Shown piece after piece: positions 11,027 through 23,923 of a DNA stretch of 64,000 nt. Below the pieces are notes generated by a model that was not told the origin of the DNA, did not search any database, and was given only the letters and a program-made list of their open reading frames with translations. A program made the position numbers and the translations under genes. The stretch spans positions 40,698,176 to 40,762,175 of the forward strand of contig NC_090726.1 of the NCBI RefSeq assembly GCF_036898095.1, read 5' to 3'. Source of the stretch: Palaemon carinicauda. Lineage: Eukaryota > Arthropoda > Malacostraca > Decapoda > Palaemonidae. The first letter of the stretch is position 1. Every line of letters starts with the position of its first letter.

Positions 11027-13788
11027 CATGACAGAGGAAGAGAACGGATGGATTTATTTTTTCCGTTTCTCCAACTATCTTCCGCCATCATTTACTCCTC
11101 TCTTTCCTCCAATACTGATTCTCGATAGTTCCTTAATTATGTAAAGGGTTGCTGAAACTTGCGACTGTTGCAGGCCTCAGCAGCTCAGAATGAGAGTGAG
11201 AGACAGGTCCTCTCTTAGTTTGTAAATCATCATGGTTATATACAGTACTGATTTTCATTCATGGTCCTCTTAAATTGCTTTTAAAATGTTTTGGGAACTT
11301 TTATGCGAGTCATATGCATATGCCAGGTAGCTAATTGATAGGTTTCTAAACTGTGCTCCAAGTTGTCTTTCATTTAGTGTTGGAATGCTTAGGGCAGTGG
11401 CAGCTCATTACTTAACCTAAATTGTTACTGTTTAAGCTTGATCCATTTATTTGAAAATTAAATTCATTTTTTTTATTTTAATTTGAATGAAAAGATCAAT
11501 TATTTTCTTGATCTCTGGATGACAACTGAGGAATTTTTTCTCCATGGAAAGCCCTGCAAGTGCATTTATTCTATCCGAATTCATAGTACTTAGAAAAGTT
11601 TTTATGGTTTCATTGTTGAAAAACAGCATTCTGCCTCTGTTGTAGTCATGTGAATTGTCAAGTGTTGAAAAAAAAAATGAATCAAATAGACTATCTGGAA
11701 GTAGGATAATAATTTAAGAATATAGTAAACAATTGTCTAAACATTTGGTGTTTGTGTTCTATTATCTAATGATCTTGTGTATCTCTTTACATTGGAAGAT
11801 AGTTCCTCCTATAATAATTCAATTCAAACCATTATTTCAAATGCAATGGTCCATAGATATACATGTATTTGCAGTTAAAAGAGTATACAGTTATAGAATG
11901 AAGAAATATTACTGAAAAATATATCTGTAGTTGTTGGTAGATTACCCATTGTCATATACAGTATATAAACTGTTATGCCAGTGTCTCCACAGTGTTATAA
12001 GGAGTTACAGGGATTTTGGATGTCTCATAGACTTTTTAGTCCATCCGCGGAGACTCCATTTGCTCTTTGGTCGAGCGATTTAGTTTAAGCATTTAGAGTT
12101 CTTATGATCTTGTTTAACTTATTCCTGTACTCGTTTATTGTGTTACTGTTACTTTACATCAATCAGTCTTAAAAGTATGTACAGGGAGATAAGACTCCAT
12201 ATCAAATGGTCCAAATATATGATACGTTTCCCTTTTACCGCATGCAGTGAGTTTCTGAAAATGTATGGTCCTTCTCTGGGTGGCATCTGTTTTGCCTACC
12301 ACCACCATGCAGGTACACCACTTGTTTACTGTCCACGGTAAGACACAGCTTACCGTGACATGTTTTTCCTTATGCTATTATGGTATTATGGGAAAGCATT
12401 TATTTGCATGAAATATTGTACAGTACAGTATCTAAATGTTCCAACAGCGATTGCTTAAATAGGGGAACGTTATCCTCTTTGGGGAGGTATGGCAATTCAT
12501 TGGGTATCATTAATCGCCCTCCAAACCCAAAACTGCATTCCCATGAATATCATAACCTGTTTGAATAGGGAAATTGGAACCGACCAGCCCTAGTGATGTG
12601 GAAGCATACTATTGACAAAATACACATACACTCACTTTTTGATATCCTGCCACTCTTAATGTTAATCTGACAATATCCCATTACACTCATCAGACCTTCT
12701 GGTGCATGTTGCAAATTTAATTCTGATTTATTTTGACTATCACAGCATTTTCCAGGCTCTATGCCTATACTGGCCGAGCAATGCACACTTCGGCCTTAAT
12801 ATCAGCTACAACATCTAATGTGCAACTTTTTTATCTTTTAAATACGTGAAACTGTGACATTCACGGTTAGTTGCATGTATGGTTCAGTACCAACATTTGA
12901 CACGTCGATTAGATTACGTCTTTGACATACTAGCCTGTTGTCTGCCGCTAATATTACTCGCAGAAATGGTGCTTGTACCATCCAATGCTACCTTTCTAGG
13001 TGTGACAGTTTGGTTTTCCTGCAGTAAAAACATAACACAATGATAGCAAAGCAATTAGCACAGGCTCTCACATTTACCTTGTATAGTAGCTAGATTTTGC
13101 CACATCTTTTTCTGGTAAATTGTATTTACAGCTGTTACTTCTACCTGTGGCATAGCAGATTCCTCATCCCCCTTGATGCTTGCCTCGTTCAACTGTCTTT
13201 GCTTCCCTTTTTGTATGGGATATCTACATTCCTGTGCTGCCTCCTTGAATCTCTCATTTTGCCAAGATTGCATTAATTCAATTGTATTTCTTAGAGGTTT
13301 CTGAAGTATTCTCTTGTAGCTTTGGATTCAGTGCCCCAATGCGTATTCACATAAATCCTTACTGCATTTTTAGTCATGCAAAAGCACACTTTAGAGCTTC
13401 CCGCTGTGACCTGTAGATTTATTCCTTGGCTGTTTCTCCTGTCTGACATCCTGGGTAGAAATTATCCCACACAATCACTATGTTCGTTGTCTGTGGAGAA
13501 ATTTTCGGTGGTCATCAAAGGCATCCTCTACCCTTAAACCATTTCAAGAGGCTGAAGAGAATTTAGTGTGCATGCTCTTTGTCATTTGTCTTTCCAGAGT
13601 AGCCTGATGTTCATTACTCATTCATTGCAGAGGAACTTGCTGATTTTTATCCAATGCATAGATTGCTTACAGCATCTGAAATTACATTCGACTGTGAATA
13701 TGATGCATAGTTTTCATAAAGTTTGATAACTATAATGAAAGTAAAACTTGGATATAGTAAGTGAATGTATCTTTAGGTGTATAAAAGG
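11027..13788. other. AT-rich stretch without supported genes
   Basis: No convincing coding region, RNA gene or element was seen here. It may be 3' UTR and intergenic sequence after the candidate exon at 10919. A 73-codon open frame on the - strand at 13055-13273 has no recognisable domain. Confidence 0.5.
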
Positions 13789-14073
13789 GATTTTGACGTA
13801 GGAAAAATCTATTTTTGGGCTCGAGCCATGTCGCCCAGATGGAAGTTCCTTCTGGCAACTTCTGCAGTATAATATTTCTATGATTGATATTACAAGAGAA
13901 TTACCGTCAGGTATCACAGGGTTCCAATCCCCGGAAACGACTATCCGAAGGTATCGTGTATAATCAGGGACATATCCTAAGAAAACCATTGATATCTGCA
14001 CCCCAAACGGACCTTACCCAGTCTAATCCACTAAGGGGAAGGATAAGTAAGGAGCCGCTACACCTATCACCTT
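13789..14073. repeat. Possible dispersed repeat fragment
   Basis: This block is more GC-rich than its surroundings, starting near GATTTTGACGTAGGAAAAAT and ending near GGAGCCGCTACACC. It resembles the terminal region of a decapod DIRS or related repeat in style. There is no second copy in this window, so the call is weak. Confidence 0.25.
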
Positions 14074-14076
14074 TCA

Positions 14077-14636
14077 TTACTAGCTAAGCTACAACCCTGG
14101 TTGGAAAAGCAGGATGCTACGAGCCCAGGGGCTCCAACGGGGAAAATAGCCCGGTGAGGAAAGGAAAATTAAATATTTTAAGAGTAACAGCATTAAAATA
14201 AATATCTCCTTTATATACTATAAAAACTTTAACAAAACAAGAAATAAGGTAAAATAGTGTGCTCAAGTGTACCCTCAAGCAAGAGAACTGTAACCCAAGA
14301 CAGTGTAGGACCATGGTACACTGGCTATGTCACTACCCAGGACTAGAGAACAATGGTTTGATTTTGGAGTGTCCTCCTAGAGGAGTTGCTTACCATAGCT
14401 AAAGAGTCTCTTCTACTCTTACCAAGAGGAAAGTAGCCACTGATCAAATACAGTACAGTATTGGGTGAAGAAGAATTGTTTGGTAATCTGTGTTGTCATG
14501 TGTATAAGGACAGAGGAGAATGTGTAAAGAAGAGGCCAGAATGCTCAGTGTGTGTGTGTGTGTAGGCAAAGGGAAAGTGAACCGTTAACAGAGAAGGATC
14601 CAATGTAGAACTGTGGCCAGTCAAAGGACCCCGTAA
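14077..14636 (-). repeat. (TAA)n-tailed dispersed repeat, long copy
   Basis: A reversed, nearly full-length member extending past the usual partial copies to the block GAAGGATCCAATGTAGAACTGTGG. It includes a short GT run near 14550. Confidence 0.7.
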
Positions 14637-14771
14637 GCATGACTTTAATGTTTTTCTTCCTTTTGGTCGTCCAAGACTTTTACTTCATAAGTAAAAATAT
14701 TCTTTGAGCCCATAGGTAGCCCAAATGTCCCAAAATCCATACATCCTTGCTAATCAAATTTCACAAAAACT

Positions 14772-15050
14772 TGCAAAACCAAGATTCTGTAAGCCCAAGG
14801 GCTCCAACAGGGAAAAATAGCCTAGTGAGGAAAGGAATGATATAAACTACAGGAGAAGTAATGAACAATAGAAATAAAATATTTCAAGAATAGTAACAGC
14901 ATAAAAATAGATTTTCATAAATAAAATATAAAGACTAATAAAAAGAAGAAGCAAAATAAGGTAGAATGAGGTCTCCAAGTGTACCTTCAAGCAAGAGAAC
15001 TCTAACCCAAGACAGTGGGAAACCAAGGTAGGCTACATTGTATTATCATC
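14772..15050 (-). repeat. (TAA)n-tailed dispersed repeat
   Basis: A reversed partial copy of the same family with the CCCAAGGGCTCCAACAGGG and AAGACAGTGGGAAACCA blocks. Confidence 0.7.
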
Positions 15051-15139
15051 TTGGACTAAATCAGTAACCAATCAAATTATATTTGCAAATTAAACTGATG
15101 ATCAAAGTGTTCTAGGGTGTTTATAACTTGATAATTAGA

Positions 15140-15325
15140 TAATGATAGAGGCAAGGGAAAGGGACACTACCCCTGGAGGACAATGCCCTAGAGACTGATT
15201 ATATATACAAATGATCAGCACTCAAGCCCCTCCACCCATGCTAGGACCAAAGAAGGCCAGACAATGGCTGCTAATGAGATGGCAGGTAGACCCATAGGTT
15301 ACCCCCAAATCCATAGCTCACAAAG
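15140..15325. repeat. Possible second dispersed repeat family
   Basis: The segment contains GGACAATGCCCTAGAGACTG and GGCCAGACAATGGCTGCTAA in a composition unlike its flanks. It appears once here, so it is only a candidate. Confidence 0.3.
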
Positions 15326-16065
15326 ATGAATTATACTAAATTTAAACAGCTCCTTAAGACAGGTGCTGTCTTGTATATATAAGAGACTTTAATCTCTACA
15401 AGTTTTAGAGTTCGTGACAAAGAAATTCAGCTACCTTTTATTCCTAAATTTCAGCATTCCCGGTAGTTATTAGGAAATACTACCACTATTAATTCACTTT
15501 AATTTAACTGTAGGCCTATAGTTTATTTAATTATCAAATTATACTAATTTACTTAGAATATCACTACATCAGCTGAGGCAAATTTCAGATCGTCATCTGT
15601 TCAATGTTTGCTTAAACTATGCTACAGCTTCACACACACAAACATCGTAACCAAAACAGTCATTTATTCCTTTAAATAATCAAAGTTTACTTGAAATTCT
15701 ACAAAATACGAATCAAATTTGGGTAGTTCCTTCACCATCTAAGCTCTTTATAATAATAGTATCTATTGAACATTCAATATTGGCGTTTTTCAATACCACA
15801 AACCAGCAAACAGAATTATTCAGTCATTTAAGCAATCTTTAAAATGCATCCTACTGTTTAAGACGTCACTAAAACGTATTACGGCCTTTAATAAGAGCCT
15901 TTATTTGTTTAATTAAAGAAGTATTAACTTTTATAACGTTCATTTTGTAAAATATAATTGTCTAAGTTCTAATTCATCTGATATACGTATATGTATTCGC
16001 CTCCCCCTATGTCTGATAGTAATTTCATTCATAAAAAATAGTTGGATGACGTCACATGTAGCCAC
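15326..16065. other. AT-rich non-coding stretch before the gap
   Basis: Nothing could be supported here. Confidence 0.4.
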
Positions 16066-16565
16066 NNNNNNNNNNNNNNNNNNNNNNNNNNNNNNNNNNN
16101 NNNNNNNNNNNNNNNNNNNNNNNNNNNNNNNNNNNNNNNNNNNNNNNNNNNNNNNNNNNNNNNNNNNNNNNNNNNNNNNNNNNNNNNNNNNNNNNNNNNN
16201 NNNNNNNNNNNNNNNNNNNNNNNNNNNNNNNNNNNNNNNNNNNNNNNNNNNNNNNNNNNNNNNNNNNNNNNNNNNNNNNNNNNNNNNNNNNNNNNNNNNN
16301 NNNNNNNNNNNNNNNNNNNNNNNNNNNNNNNNNNNNNNNNNNNNNNNNNNNNNNNNNNNNNNNNNNNNNNNNNNNNNNNNNNNNNNNNNNNNNNNNNNNN
16401 NNNNNNNNNNNNNNNNNNNNNNNNNNNNNNNNNNNNNNNNNNNNNNNNNNNNNNNNNNNNNNNNNNNNNNNNNNNNNNNNNNNNNNNNNNNNNNNNNNNN
16501 NNNNNNNNNNNNNNNNNNNNNNNNNNNNNNNNNNNNNNNNNNNNNNNNNNNNNNNNNNNNNNNNN
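16066..16565. other. Assembly gap, 500 N
   Basis: Exactly 500 unknown bases. The round length suggests a scaffolding placeholder, so the real distance is unknown. Confidence 0.98.
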
Positions 16566-16938
16566 AGTTTAATTATTTTTTCGATATTTCATATATAAGC
16601 TGAAGACCCCTTCGGGTTAAACCAGCTTTCAGATATTATTATTATTTATAATCAATGTTTATTCATCACATAGGCCTGTATGTCTGCACAATTTAATACA
16701 CAAATTAAAATAAATATACACTTAATTATATATAGGCATGAGCACCTTCACGAAATAGAGACCTAGGTAAGTAGCCTTTGTTAATATAGCCAATATGGGC
16801 GCTTTTAATTTTTGTTTTGAAAATTTGAGATGCCCCTTTTGATGTTTAAAAATTGAGATGCCCCCTCCCCCACACACACTACACACTGAACTGACGATGA
16901 TACTTGTGAAGTCACCCATGCGATCGGATATAGCATGT

Positions 16939-17199
16939 TTACACAGGAATAATGATACTTTTAGGGCCTAGCCGAGACTGACCTGATATGAAATGATCAG
17001 AACAGATATGTGCGTAGGGTAGTGAGGATTCACGTAGATCAGCCCGTGATATTCTGGTCAACCACAAGTCAAGTCTGCGCTTGGATAATTCTTCTGTATC
17101 TTTGTCCTGATTCTGAATAACTGCTGGTATGCGGTAGAAACTCTTGTCATCTCTTTGTCCTCGATTCCCACAGCCAACAATAGCGCAAAAACTGGGCAT
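16939..17199 (-). CDS. THAP-domain protein, first exon
   Basis: The start MPSFCAIVGCGNRG and the spacing of metal ligands identify a THAP zinc finger, a DNA-binding fold found in animal transcription regulators and P-element-type transposases. Ligands are Cys5, Cys10, Cys66 and His69 (ICSDHF), with the invariant Trp46. The open frame runs 86 codons to a stop at 16939-16941. A donor-like G|GTCAGT just after Ser72 (about 16983) suggests the true exon ends there and the last codons are intronic. The next exon would lie to the left, possibly across the gap. The ATG at 17199 starts the domain exactly, as is usual. A host gene or a domesticated transposase cannot be told apart from one exon. Confidence 0.75.
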   Translation of the reverse strand: MPSFCAIVGCGNRGQRDDKSFYRIPAVIQNQDKDTEELSKRRLDLWLTRISRADLRESSLPYAHICSDHFISGQSRLGPKSIIIPV

Positions 17200-17283
17200 T
17201 GTGTGAATGTGAATGTGATGAGATGGCTAACTATTCAACAGTTCAACCACAGATATTCACTGAGCGCGTCTTTGTTTGTCCTC

Positions 17284-17303
17284 CAAGATGGCGGACCGGA
17301 AGT
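17284..17303 (+). promoter_or_regulatory. YY1-like plus ETS-like promoter motif
   Basis: CAAGATGGCGG matches the YY1 site common at animal transcription starts. It is followed directly by CCGGAAGT, an ETS/GABP-type site. The pair sits about 85 bp upstream of the THAP ATG on the opposite strand. It may drive the THAP gene, a + strand transcript, or both. Confidence 0.5.
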
Positions 17304-17787
17304 TTGAGGACGTATAATGAAAGGACTCTATTAATTATTCTCCAGCAATTATATATTTTTATTTGTTGCATTTACTCTGATTTTATGAAAATATTCATTT
17401 TGCATATTTCCATTATATGTTTACGTAAATGATCTATCGTTTATTTCATTTGTTTTTGTTTTACCTGGTCTATAGTGGATTAGATCCAATAATTTTATTT
17501 CCTTTTTAACGTTCTCTTTATGTGGAAATTCACAATTTCCTTTCACTCGCCCTCCTACTTCATATTCATTTCCCTTATGTTACCACTTTGTTAATCATTT
17601 TAGTTATATTTTACTCAGTAACTATAAAGAGGAAAATATGTATTCTTGTATTTTTCCCTGTTAATTTTATCTTTCCACAAAGCTAATATGAAATGAAATC
17701 GAATCTAAAATGAAGTTAGACTTCAGTGGATACATTAGAAGAATGCAGGTAAGTAAACTAGTCTGAGATTAGGCAATAAATTCTGGC
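17304..17787. other. AT-rich stretch downstream of the promoter motif
   Basis: No supported gene. A 5' untranslated exon of the TTC4-like gene could lie here or further right, because the coding exon at 23192 is preceded by a splice acceptor. Confidence 0.35.
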
Positions 17788-17880
17788 TAGTACAGTGGCA
17801 ACGTCTTCGCCTAGCATTTGCATGGCGGCAGATCGATCCTAGCCCGGGATCGTGAGTTTAAGCCGTTTACTGATGCAATA
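17788..17880 (+). repeat. tRNA-derived SINE fragment
   Basis: AGTACAGTGGCAACGTCTTC resembles a tRNA box A region. AGATCGATCCTAGC, about 35 bp on, resembles box B. This layout is typical of tRNA-derived SINE heads. It is diverged and cannot be a working tRNA gene. Confidence 0.5.
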
Positions 17881-18194
17881 AGTAAATAGAATTTTAGATA
17901 TAACCAACACCTCGCTTATCTGCATAATATAACTGTAATCGATAATCCTCTAATTGGTGTGACACCATTCATTACCTGTTATTTAGTATTTCGGCATGTC
18001 CAAATCTTCCTTTGAAATTTCTAACTGTAATTTAGTTTTCCTCTTCACCAACAGATTAATGTGATTAATGTCAAGCTTTATGATAATTTGGAAGTACAGT
18101 ATAGGCAACATTGAAAAAAAGCTATTTTTGGGTCAATTGTTGAATAATTAGGACGCCATAGAACTGAAAAGTTTGTTGAAACTCAGAGGTGGAT

Positions 18195-18725
18195 CCTTTT
18201 TCCAGGCGAAACCATTAGTCTGGCCTATTCTTTACAGATTCTCCTCTGTCCTCATACATCTGACAACACCGAGATTACCAAACAATTCTTCTCTCAAGGG
18301 GTTAACTACTGCACTGTAATTGTTCAGTGGCTACTTCCCTCCTGGTAAGGGTAGAAGAGATTTTACCTATGGTAGGCAGCTCTTCTAGGAGAAGGATACT
18401 CCATAATCAAATTATTGTTCTCTAGTCTTGGGTCGTGCCATGGCCTCTGTGCTATGGTCTTCCACTGTTTTGGGGTTAGAGTTCTCTTGCTTGAGGGTAC
18501 ACTCGGGCACACTATTCTATCTTATTTCTCTTCTTATTTTGTTAAAGTTTTTATAGTTATATATTAAATATTCGTTTTAGTGTTGTTACTGTGCTTAAAA
18601 TATTTTTTATTTTAATTGTTAATTAATTCTTATTTTCTTGTTTCCCTGTTGTAGCCCCTGGGCTTATAGCATTCTGACTTTCTAACTAGGGTTGTAGCTT
18701 AGCAAATAATAATGATAACAATAAA
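18195..18725 (+). repeat. (TAA)n-tailed dispersed repeat, long copy
   Basis: A sense copy starting near CTGGCCTATTCTTTACAG, passing through CACACTATTCTATCTTATTT and ending at AACTAGGGTTGTAGCTTAGC with TAA/TAATGA repeats. Confidence 0.8.
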
Positions 18726-19828
18726 AAGATGAGTCACAACCACTTATTCGATCATCAAGAAATTATTGTGAAATTTTACCCGATTGCTTTAACTAACTTC
18801 AAAGAGGCATCGATGAATAAGAATAACCTAGAATAATGGACAAGCTTTGCATTAACTATGTTAGTATAATTGCTAAACTACAAATATCAAATCTAAGTTG
18901 GTTTTGATCATTAATGATCGGGTAATATATTGACCCGTCAAGTTGCAAAAAGACATTGCATTGACGTCAGTTACACTTTTACCTCCGTCTCAGTTATTCA
19001 AGTTACTCAGAATATAAGAATTTATTTTATCAATTAAATTATTATCAATGGATAAAGAAAATATATTAAATGCGCTGCATTGCCGGAGTAAATTGTTAAG
19101 TTCCAAATATCATAGTCTAGCAAGCAAATAATATGTTTGATTCCATTTTCTATTATGCTCTATATAACGTTTTCTATATTAAACTATAGAAGACACCAAT
19201 TTTCCACATGAGATCGTAGGCTCGTTGGCTATTTACTCAATTGTTTATAGATAAGATTGATAATGTATGTTGATCACTCAACCGTATACAGTAACGTTTT
19301 AAGCACCATTAAAAACGACAAGATAAATTGATGGTAATAAACCGCATACAACAGCTGCGTGGTATGTTTCATGTTGCATATAGGCCTATACATGAATGGA
19401 GAAATTCAATTTATGTATTATGTGTATTCTGACTAATATGTCTTTAACAGACATGCTTGTTGTACGTAAATTTCATAAATATACACGAGGCGATCAGAGT
19501 ACACAAAGACATCATGAGAAACATTCTTACTGCTCATGCACTTACTGGATGTGACAGGTTAATTCCTTGCTGGTGTAGGTTCCATGATCTTCTGAAACTT
19601 GACAGTTTAGGTGTCACAAAGGAAGTGATATAAAAATTGTGGTTACAATTCACATCCATACTGTATAAACATGAAAAAAAATAATCTTGGTATGCTGTGT
19701 GTAGAAAACTTCAGAGGGAAAATAGCAGCGAAGCGGCACGTTGCAACAAAGTTAATTTTCCAGCAACCATGGGCATTTCTTTTTCTTTCATATTAGAATG
19801 TCCTCTACTTTATTTTGCTCCCGTATCC

Positions 19829-19830
<2 letters not shown>
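18726..19830. other. AT-rich non-coding stretch
   Basis: No gene or repeat could be supported. Confidence 0.4.

Positions 19831-19831
<1 letters not shown>

Positions 19832-19924
<93 letters not shown>
19832..19924. repeat. (TA)n microsatellite
   Basis: About 46 uninterrupted TA units. Confidence 0.97.
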
Positions 19925-19926
<2 letters not shown>

Positions 19927-20023
19927 TAGTTTCGCTTAATTAACTAGCTATTTATTGAGTGACATTTGATTAAATTTTTGAAGCCTATGTCAGTTCTTTA
20001 AGTTCTTTGGTAATGAATTCTTG

Positions 20024-20026
<3 letters not shown>

Positions 20027-20116
<90 letters not shown>
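20027..20116. repeat. (GA)n microsatellite
   Basis: About 45 AG units followed by a short GT run. Confidence 0.97.
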
Positions 20117-20118
<2 letters not shown>

Positions 20119-20276
20119 TGTGTGTTTTATGACAAAATAATTTTCCAAATGCGTGACCAAGATATACAGTGTAAAGATGTAGTGTAGACATCTGCACTAC
20201 AATAAATAATTAGATATTAAAACATAACCTGCCAGCACTTTTCTTCCTAAATACTTACCTTATCTCAATTAAAAAA

Positions 20277-20375
20277 AAAACAAGAGTAAGAGAAATAAGT
20301 TAAAATAGTGTACCTGAGTGTACCCTCAAGCAAGAGAAGTATACTCAAGGTAGTGGAAAACCAGGGTACCATGGT
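20277..20375 (-). repeat. (TAA)n-tailed dispersed repeat fragment
   Basis: A short reversed fragment with GAGTGTACCCTCAAGCAAGA, matching the middle of the family. Confidence 0.6.
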
Positions 20376-20599
20376 ATGCATCCCATACAAGTCAAACTAC
20401 TGTTCAATTCATGCAACGTTGTCTGACCTGCTTATACCTTGTGTGCCACGACTTTAGGATGATCAAGTGACGTCGACTAAGTCGTCTCTATCATGGCTTT
20501 CAAGAGTAGTGCATCAGGTGAGGAATGCTCACTGTGTTCATCCCTAGACCAGAGCAACGTTATGGTAGTGTGGTAATAGGTTGGCCAGGGCACTAGCCT

Positions 20600-21239
20600 C
20601 CCTTTGAGATTCTACTGCGAGAGAGTTATTGGGTCCTTTGACTGGCCAGTCAGTACTACCTTGGATCCCTCTTTCTGGTTGCGGCTATTTTTTTCTTTCC
20701 TCACACATGAACCGAATAGTCTGGCCTATTTTTTTTACCCTTTTCCTCTATCTGCATCATACACCTGACAACTCCGAGATTACCAAACAATTCGTCGCTC
20801 AAGGGGTTAACTACTGCACTGCAATTGTTCAGTAGCTACTTTCCTCTTGGTAAGGGTAGAAGAGACTATAGCTTTAGATATGGTAAGCAGCTCTTCTAGG
20901 AGAAGAGAATTCCAAAATTAAACCATTGTTCTCTAGTCTTGGGTAGTGCCATAGGCTCTGTATCATGGTTTTCCATTGTCGGGGTAGACTTCTCTTGCTT
21001 GTTGGTACACTCGGCACACCATCTTATTTTGCTTCCTCTTGTTTTTTTCATTTTTTATAGTTTGTATTTGAAAGAATCATTTCGATGTTACTGCTCTTAA
21101 AACATTTATTGTAATTGTTAATTACTTCTCTTGTAGTTTTGTTTTATTTCCATATTTCATTTCCTCACTGGGCTATTTTCCCTCACGGAGCCATTGGGCT
21201 TATAGCATCCTGATTTTCCAACTAGGACTGTAGCTTAGC

Positions 21240-21312
<73 letters not shown>
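20600..21312 (+). repeat. (TAA)n-tailed dispersed repeat, longest copy
   Basis: A sense copy of about 700 bp beginning near CTCCCTTTGAGATTCTACTG and ending in AACTAGGACTGTAGCTTAGC plus about 24 TAA units. No open frame covers it, so the family looks non-autonomous. The tail suggests spread by retroposition. Confidence 0.8.
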
Positions 21313-21313
<1 letters not shown>

Positions 21314-23176
21314 TTTGCCCTTATTACATTCTTGGAGCCGTTATAAAGATGAACTTGTTTATTGCTAATGGCAATACAGCGCTCGTGTCACGGTGTCATA
21401 ACCAATCACATTTGTTGTTTTGGGAACTTTTGTGAGTGAATGTGCATAGTGGTGGAATGTGAGTTAAATTACAGCAATTTCAATTTGTTATATATAGTCC
21501 AATAATTAAGTCAGGTAATTTTAAACTTTTTGTTTTAAGGCAAGGTTGTGTGGACCAATACGTGTCCTATGGTTTTATGCTGTTATACAGTGCTCTACAG
21601 TGCCACGATTTCTGTTTGAAGTTATTAGTAATCAAAACACAATCAGCAATTAGTTCTTGATTGCTATCATCACACAGAATATCAATTTCTCGTTGTGGTG
21701 TACAATTAGAAACGTCCTTGCCTGGCAATCCTTTGAACGGGGGTTCGAGACTTCTTGTAGTCTGCTCTGAACCATCAGTAGCCAATGCCTGGTCCTTCTT
21801 GGTTGTAACTTGGGTAAAGAGGGGTGTTGGGTATCGATAATATGCATATATTGTCAATCTCAAGAGCATTGTCACTGCCCCTTGCCTATACCATTCATGA
21901 GTGACCTTTAAACCAGAACACTTTAAATTTATAATTTTTTTTTTTTCTAGAAACCACAGTTGTGTAACCTAAAGTCAAATTAAATGAGGTTGTTCTCAAG
22001 TATTTTTTATGGTAATTAATGACATTAATGACCTATGAAGTTATGATGTTAGAAAACTTTGTAATTGATCATGCAATTATAAGAATTGGTAAAACCATTA
22101 TAATATAAGACAATATCCTAAATGAAGAAAATAAGGTAAAATTATGGTAAAGTATAGTAAAATAACCAGTAAATTTGTAGAGTTGCGGTACAGAATGTAG
22201 CCTCCCAGATTTAAATATGCCCTACATCACTATAATATTCAGAGCCTTTGTAGGCGAGTTGGTTGAGACGAACTGGTTCAGTAATTAAAATGTTACTAAA
22301 TATTTACTATAGCACAATATGCCTAATGAAAAGAAGCAGTGTTCCTGGTGTATTTATTGTTACTTTGAACTGTTCTGATCTAAATAATTGGGGGAAATCT
22401 ATGCAGTATTTTTAAAATTTTAGACTTTTAAAATTCTTAAAATTATGACTGACAGAAAACCCATTTTAAAAGTGAAGCAAACCAAAACACCACCTAACCT
22501 AACCTAAGACTCATATACTTACCTACTTACCAACCAGGGGTGGCTAGGCTACCTTCCTCCTCATGAGACTGCCGAATCCTTAGCCTACCCCAAGACTAAG
22601 TCTCAACCCTGAGTGTGTTCCCTAACTAGCTTGTCTTCAGGCAAGGTTACAGTAAAGCATAATGTTTCGTAAATTGTAAAATTATCATCATAATGCTGCA
22701 TTTCAGAAAGATACACATGTACATCTTAGAACATAGGGTTCAATCAATTCAAGTCACCCCATTTTCTTTTTCAACTTTTATTGGATGGGCAGGAATGATG
22801 GTAGTAAAATGTTGTAAAAGCATGAAAAAGGCAATCTGAAGAAATATACTTCATACTTATCACTACAGAAAAGAAGTTCATCAAGAAAAATTGTGCATCC
22901 TAATCTAACCTAACTCCACTTGAAATATTTTTTTTTTTCCATCTTAGTTTGTATGTATCAAATTATGATAGATTTACCTCTTATGTGTTTGTATTGTACA
23001 GAGAATGTGCCGTATTCTTCTTATACAGTACTAAGACTATAAATTCATGTTCTGGATTTTGTATTATAATTCATGAACTTCTTGTTTGAGATTATTTTTG
23101 TACCTAGTAAACTTGCCACTCCCAATCTTCTATTAATTATGAAGAAGACTGCATTATCTGTTTGATATTTTTTCAG
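21313..23176. other. Upstream region of the TTC4-like coding exon
   Basis: An AT-rich stretch with no supported coding region. It ends in a polypyrimidine tract and AG at 23176, so at least part is an intron in the 5' untranslated region. Confidence 0.5.
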
Positions 23177-23191
23177 AAATAATTTGTCAAT

Positions 23192-23368
23192 ATGGCAGGT
23201 GAATGGAAGGAGAAGATCATCAAAGAAAAGTTTGGTGGCAAGAAAGACTGGACAGATGAGGAACGGGCTGAATTGTGTAGCCAGCTGGATAAGGATTTAG
23301 ATAAGCATATAGATGCCATGGGTAAATCCCAGTACAAAGATGGATGGACAGAGGAGAATTGGAAAGAG
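23192..23368 (+). CDS. TTC4: TTC4/Dpit47-like TPR co-chaperone, coding exon 1
   Basis: This encodes the first 59 residues of a TTC4-type protein, an Hsp90/Hsp70-binding TPR co-chaperone linked to DNA replication in flies. The exon starts after an AG at 23175-23176, with 15 bases of leader before ATG. It contains YKDGWTEENWKE, matching the short conserved N-terminal block of the family, and ends in phase 0 at GAG|GTTTGT. Joined to 33966-34098 it reads on as QMAEHPLF, the HPLF/PLF motif that follows in TTC4 proteins. The TPR repeats and C-terminal domain are not in the window. Confidence 0.75.
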
Positions 23369-23923
23369 GTTTGTAAAAGTTTGCTTTTATGGTTGTTATT
23401 ATTCATGTTAGTGGGGTTGCTTACTTGAAAATTGCTTTGTAGTTACTTTTTCATAGTGCTTATTTATTGTATTGTGAGGTCAAATGTCTAGTAGGTCCTC
23501 TTATATGGGTTAGGTAAAGATACATTTTGGTAGTTATATTTCATAGTCAATTGGAAGCAGATGGGTTTTATAAGAAAAATTATTCTGTTGTTTCCATTCT
23601 TTAACATGTCTCTATACAGTAATACAAATTTTGGTAAGAATGATAAACGATGTTGCGAAATATTACAAAAATCTTTAGAGAATAGATTTTCTGTACAGGC
23701 AAGTATACGGGTAAATATCCTAAATGTGCTTTTATTTAAGTTTCTTTAGTGAGGCAAGGTTGAACCAGTGGCAGTGTGTGAGTTGATGAGAGTAGAGGGT
23801 ATTTCCAATTATTACATTGCTTAGTTGCATACTGTATAGAGTTCTTTGTTTCTCTCTCGTCTATGTAATCAGTTTGAATCTTTATCATCATATGTGATAG
23901 CCTTGATGAATAATTGCTATTCT

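Noticed and set aside
12138..12341. Possible small exon around GCATGCAG|TGAGTT
   Set aside because: Splice-like dinucleotides occur, but no frame is conserved-looking and the acceptor context is poor.
13055..13273. 73-codon - strand frame resembling part of a retroelement Gag zinc-knuckle region
   Set aside because: The similarity is too weak and there is no supporting neighbouring domain.
16042..16603. Open frames across the first gap
   Set aside because: They consist of N.
17788..17880. A functional tRNA gene
   Set aside because: Box-like blocks are present but no cloverleaf with paired stems can be drawn. It is a SINE head at best.
19697..20197. Open frames with Ile-Tyr or Ser-Leu repeats
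   Set aside because: They are translations of TA and GA microsatellites.
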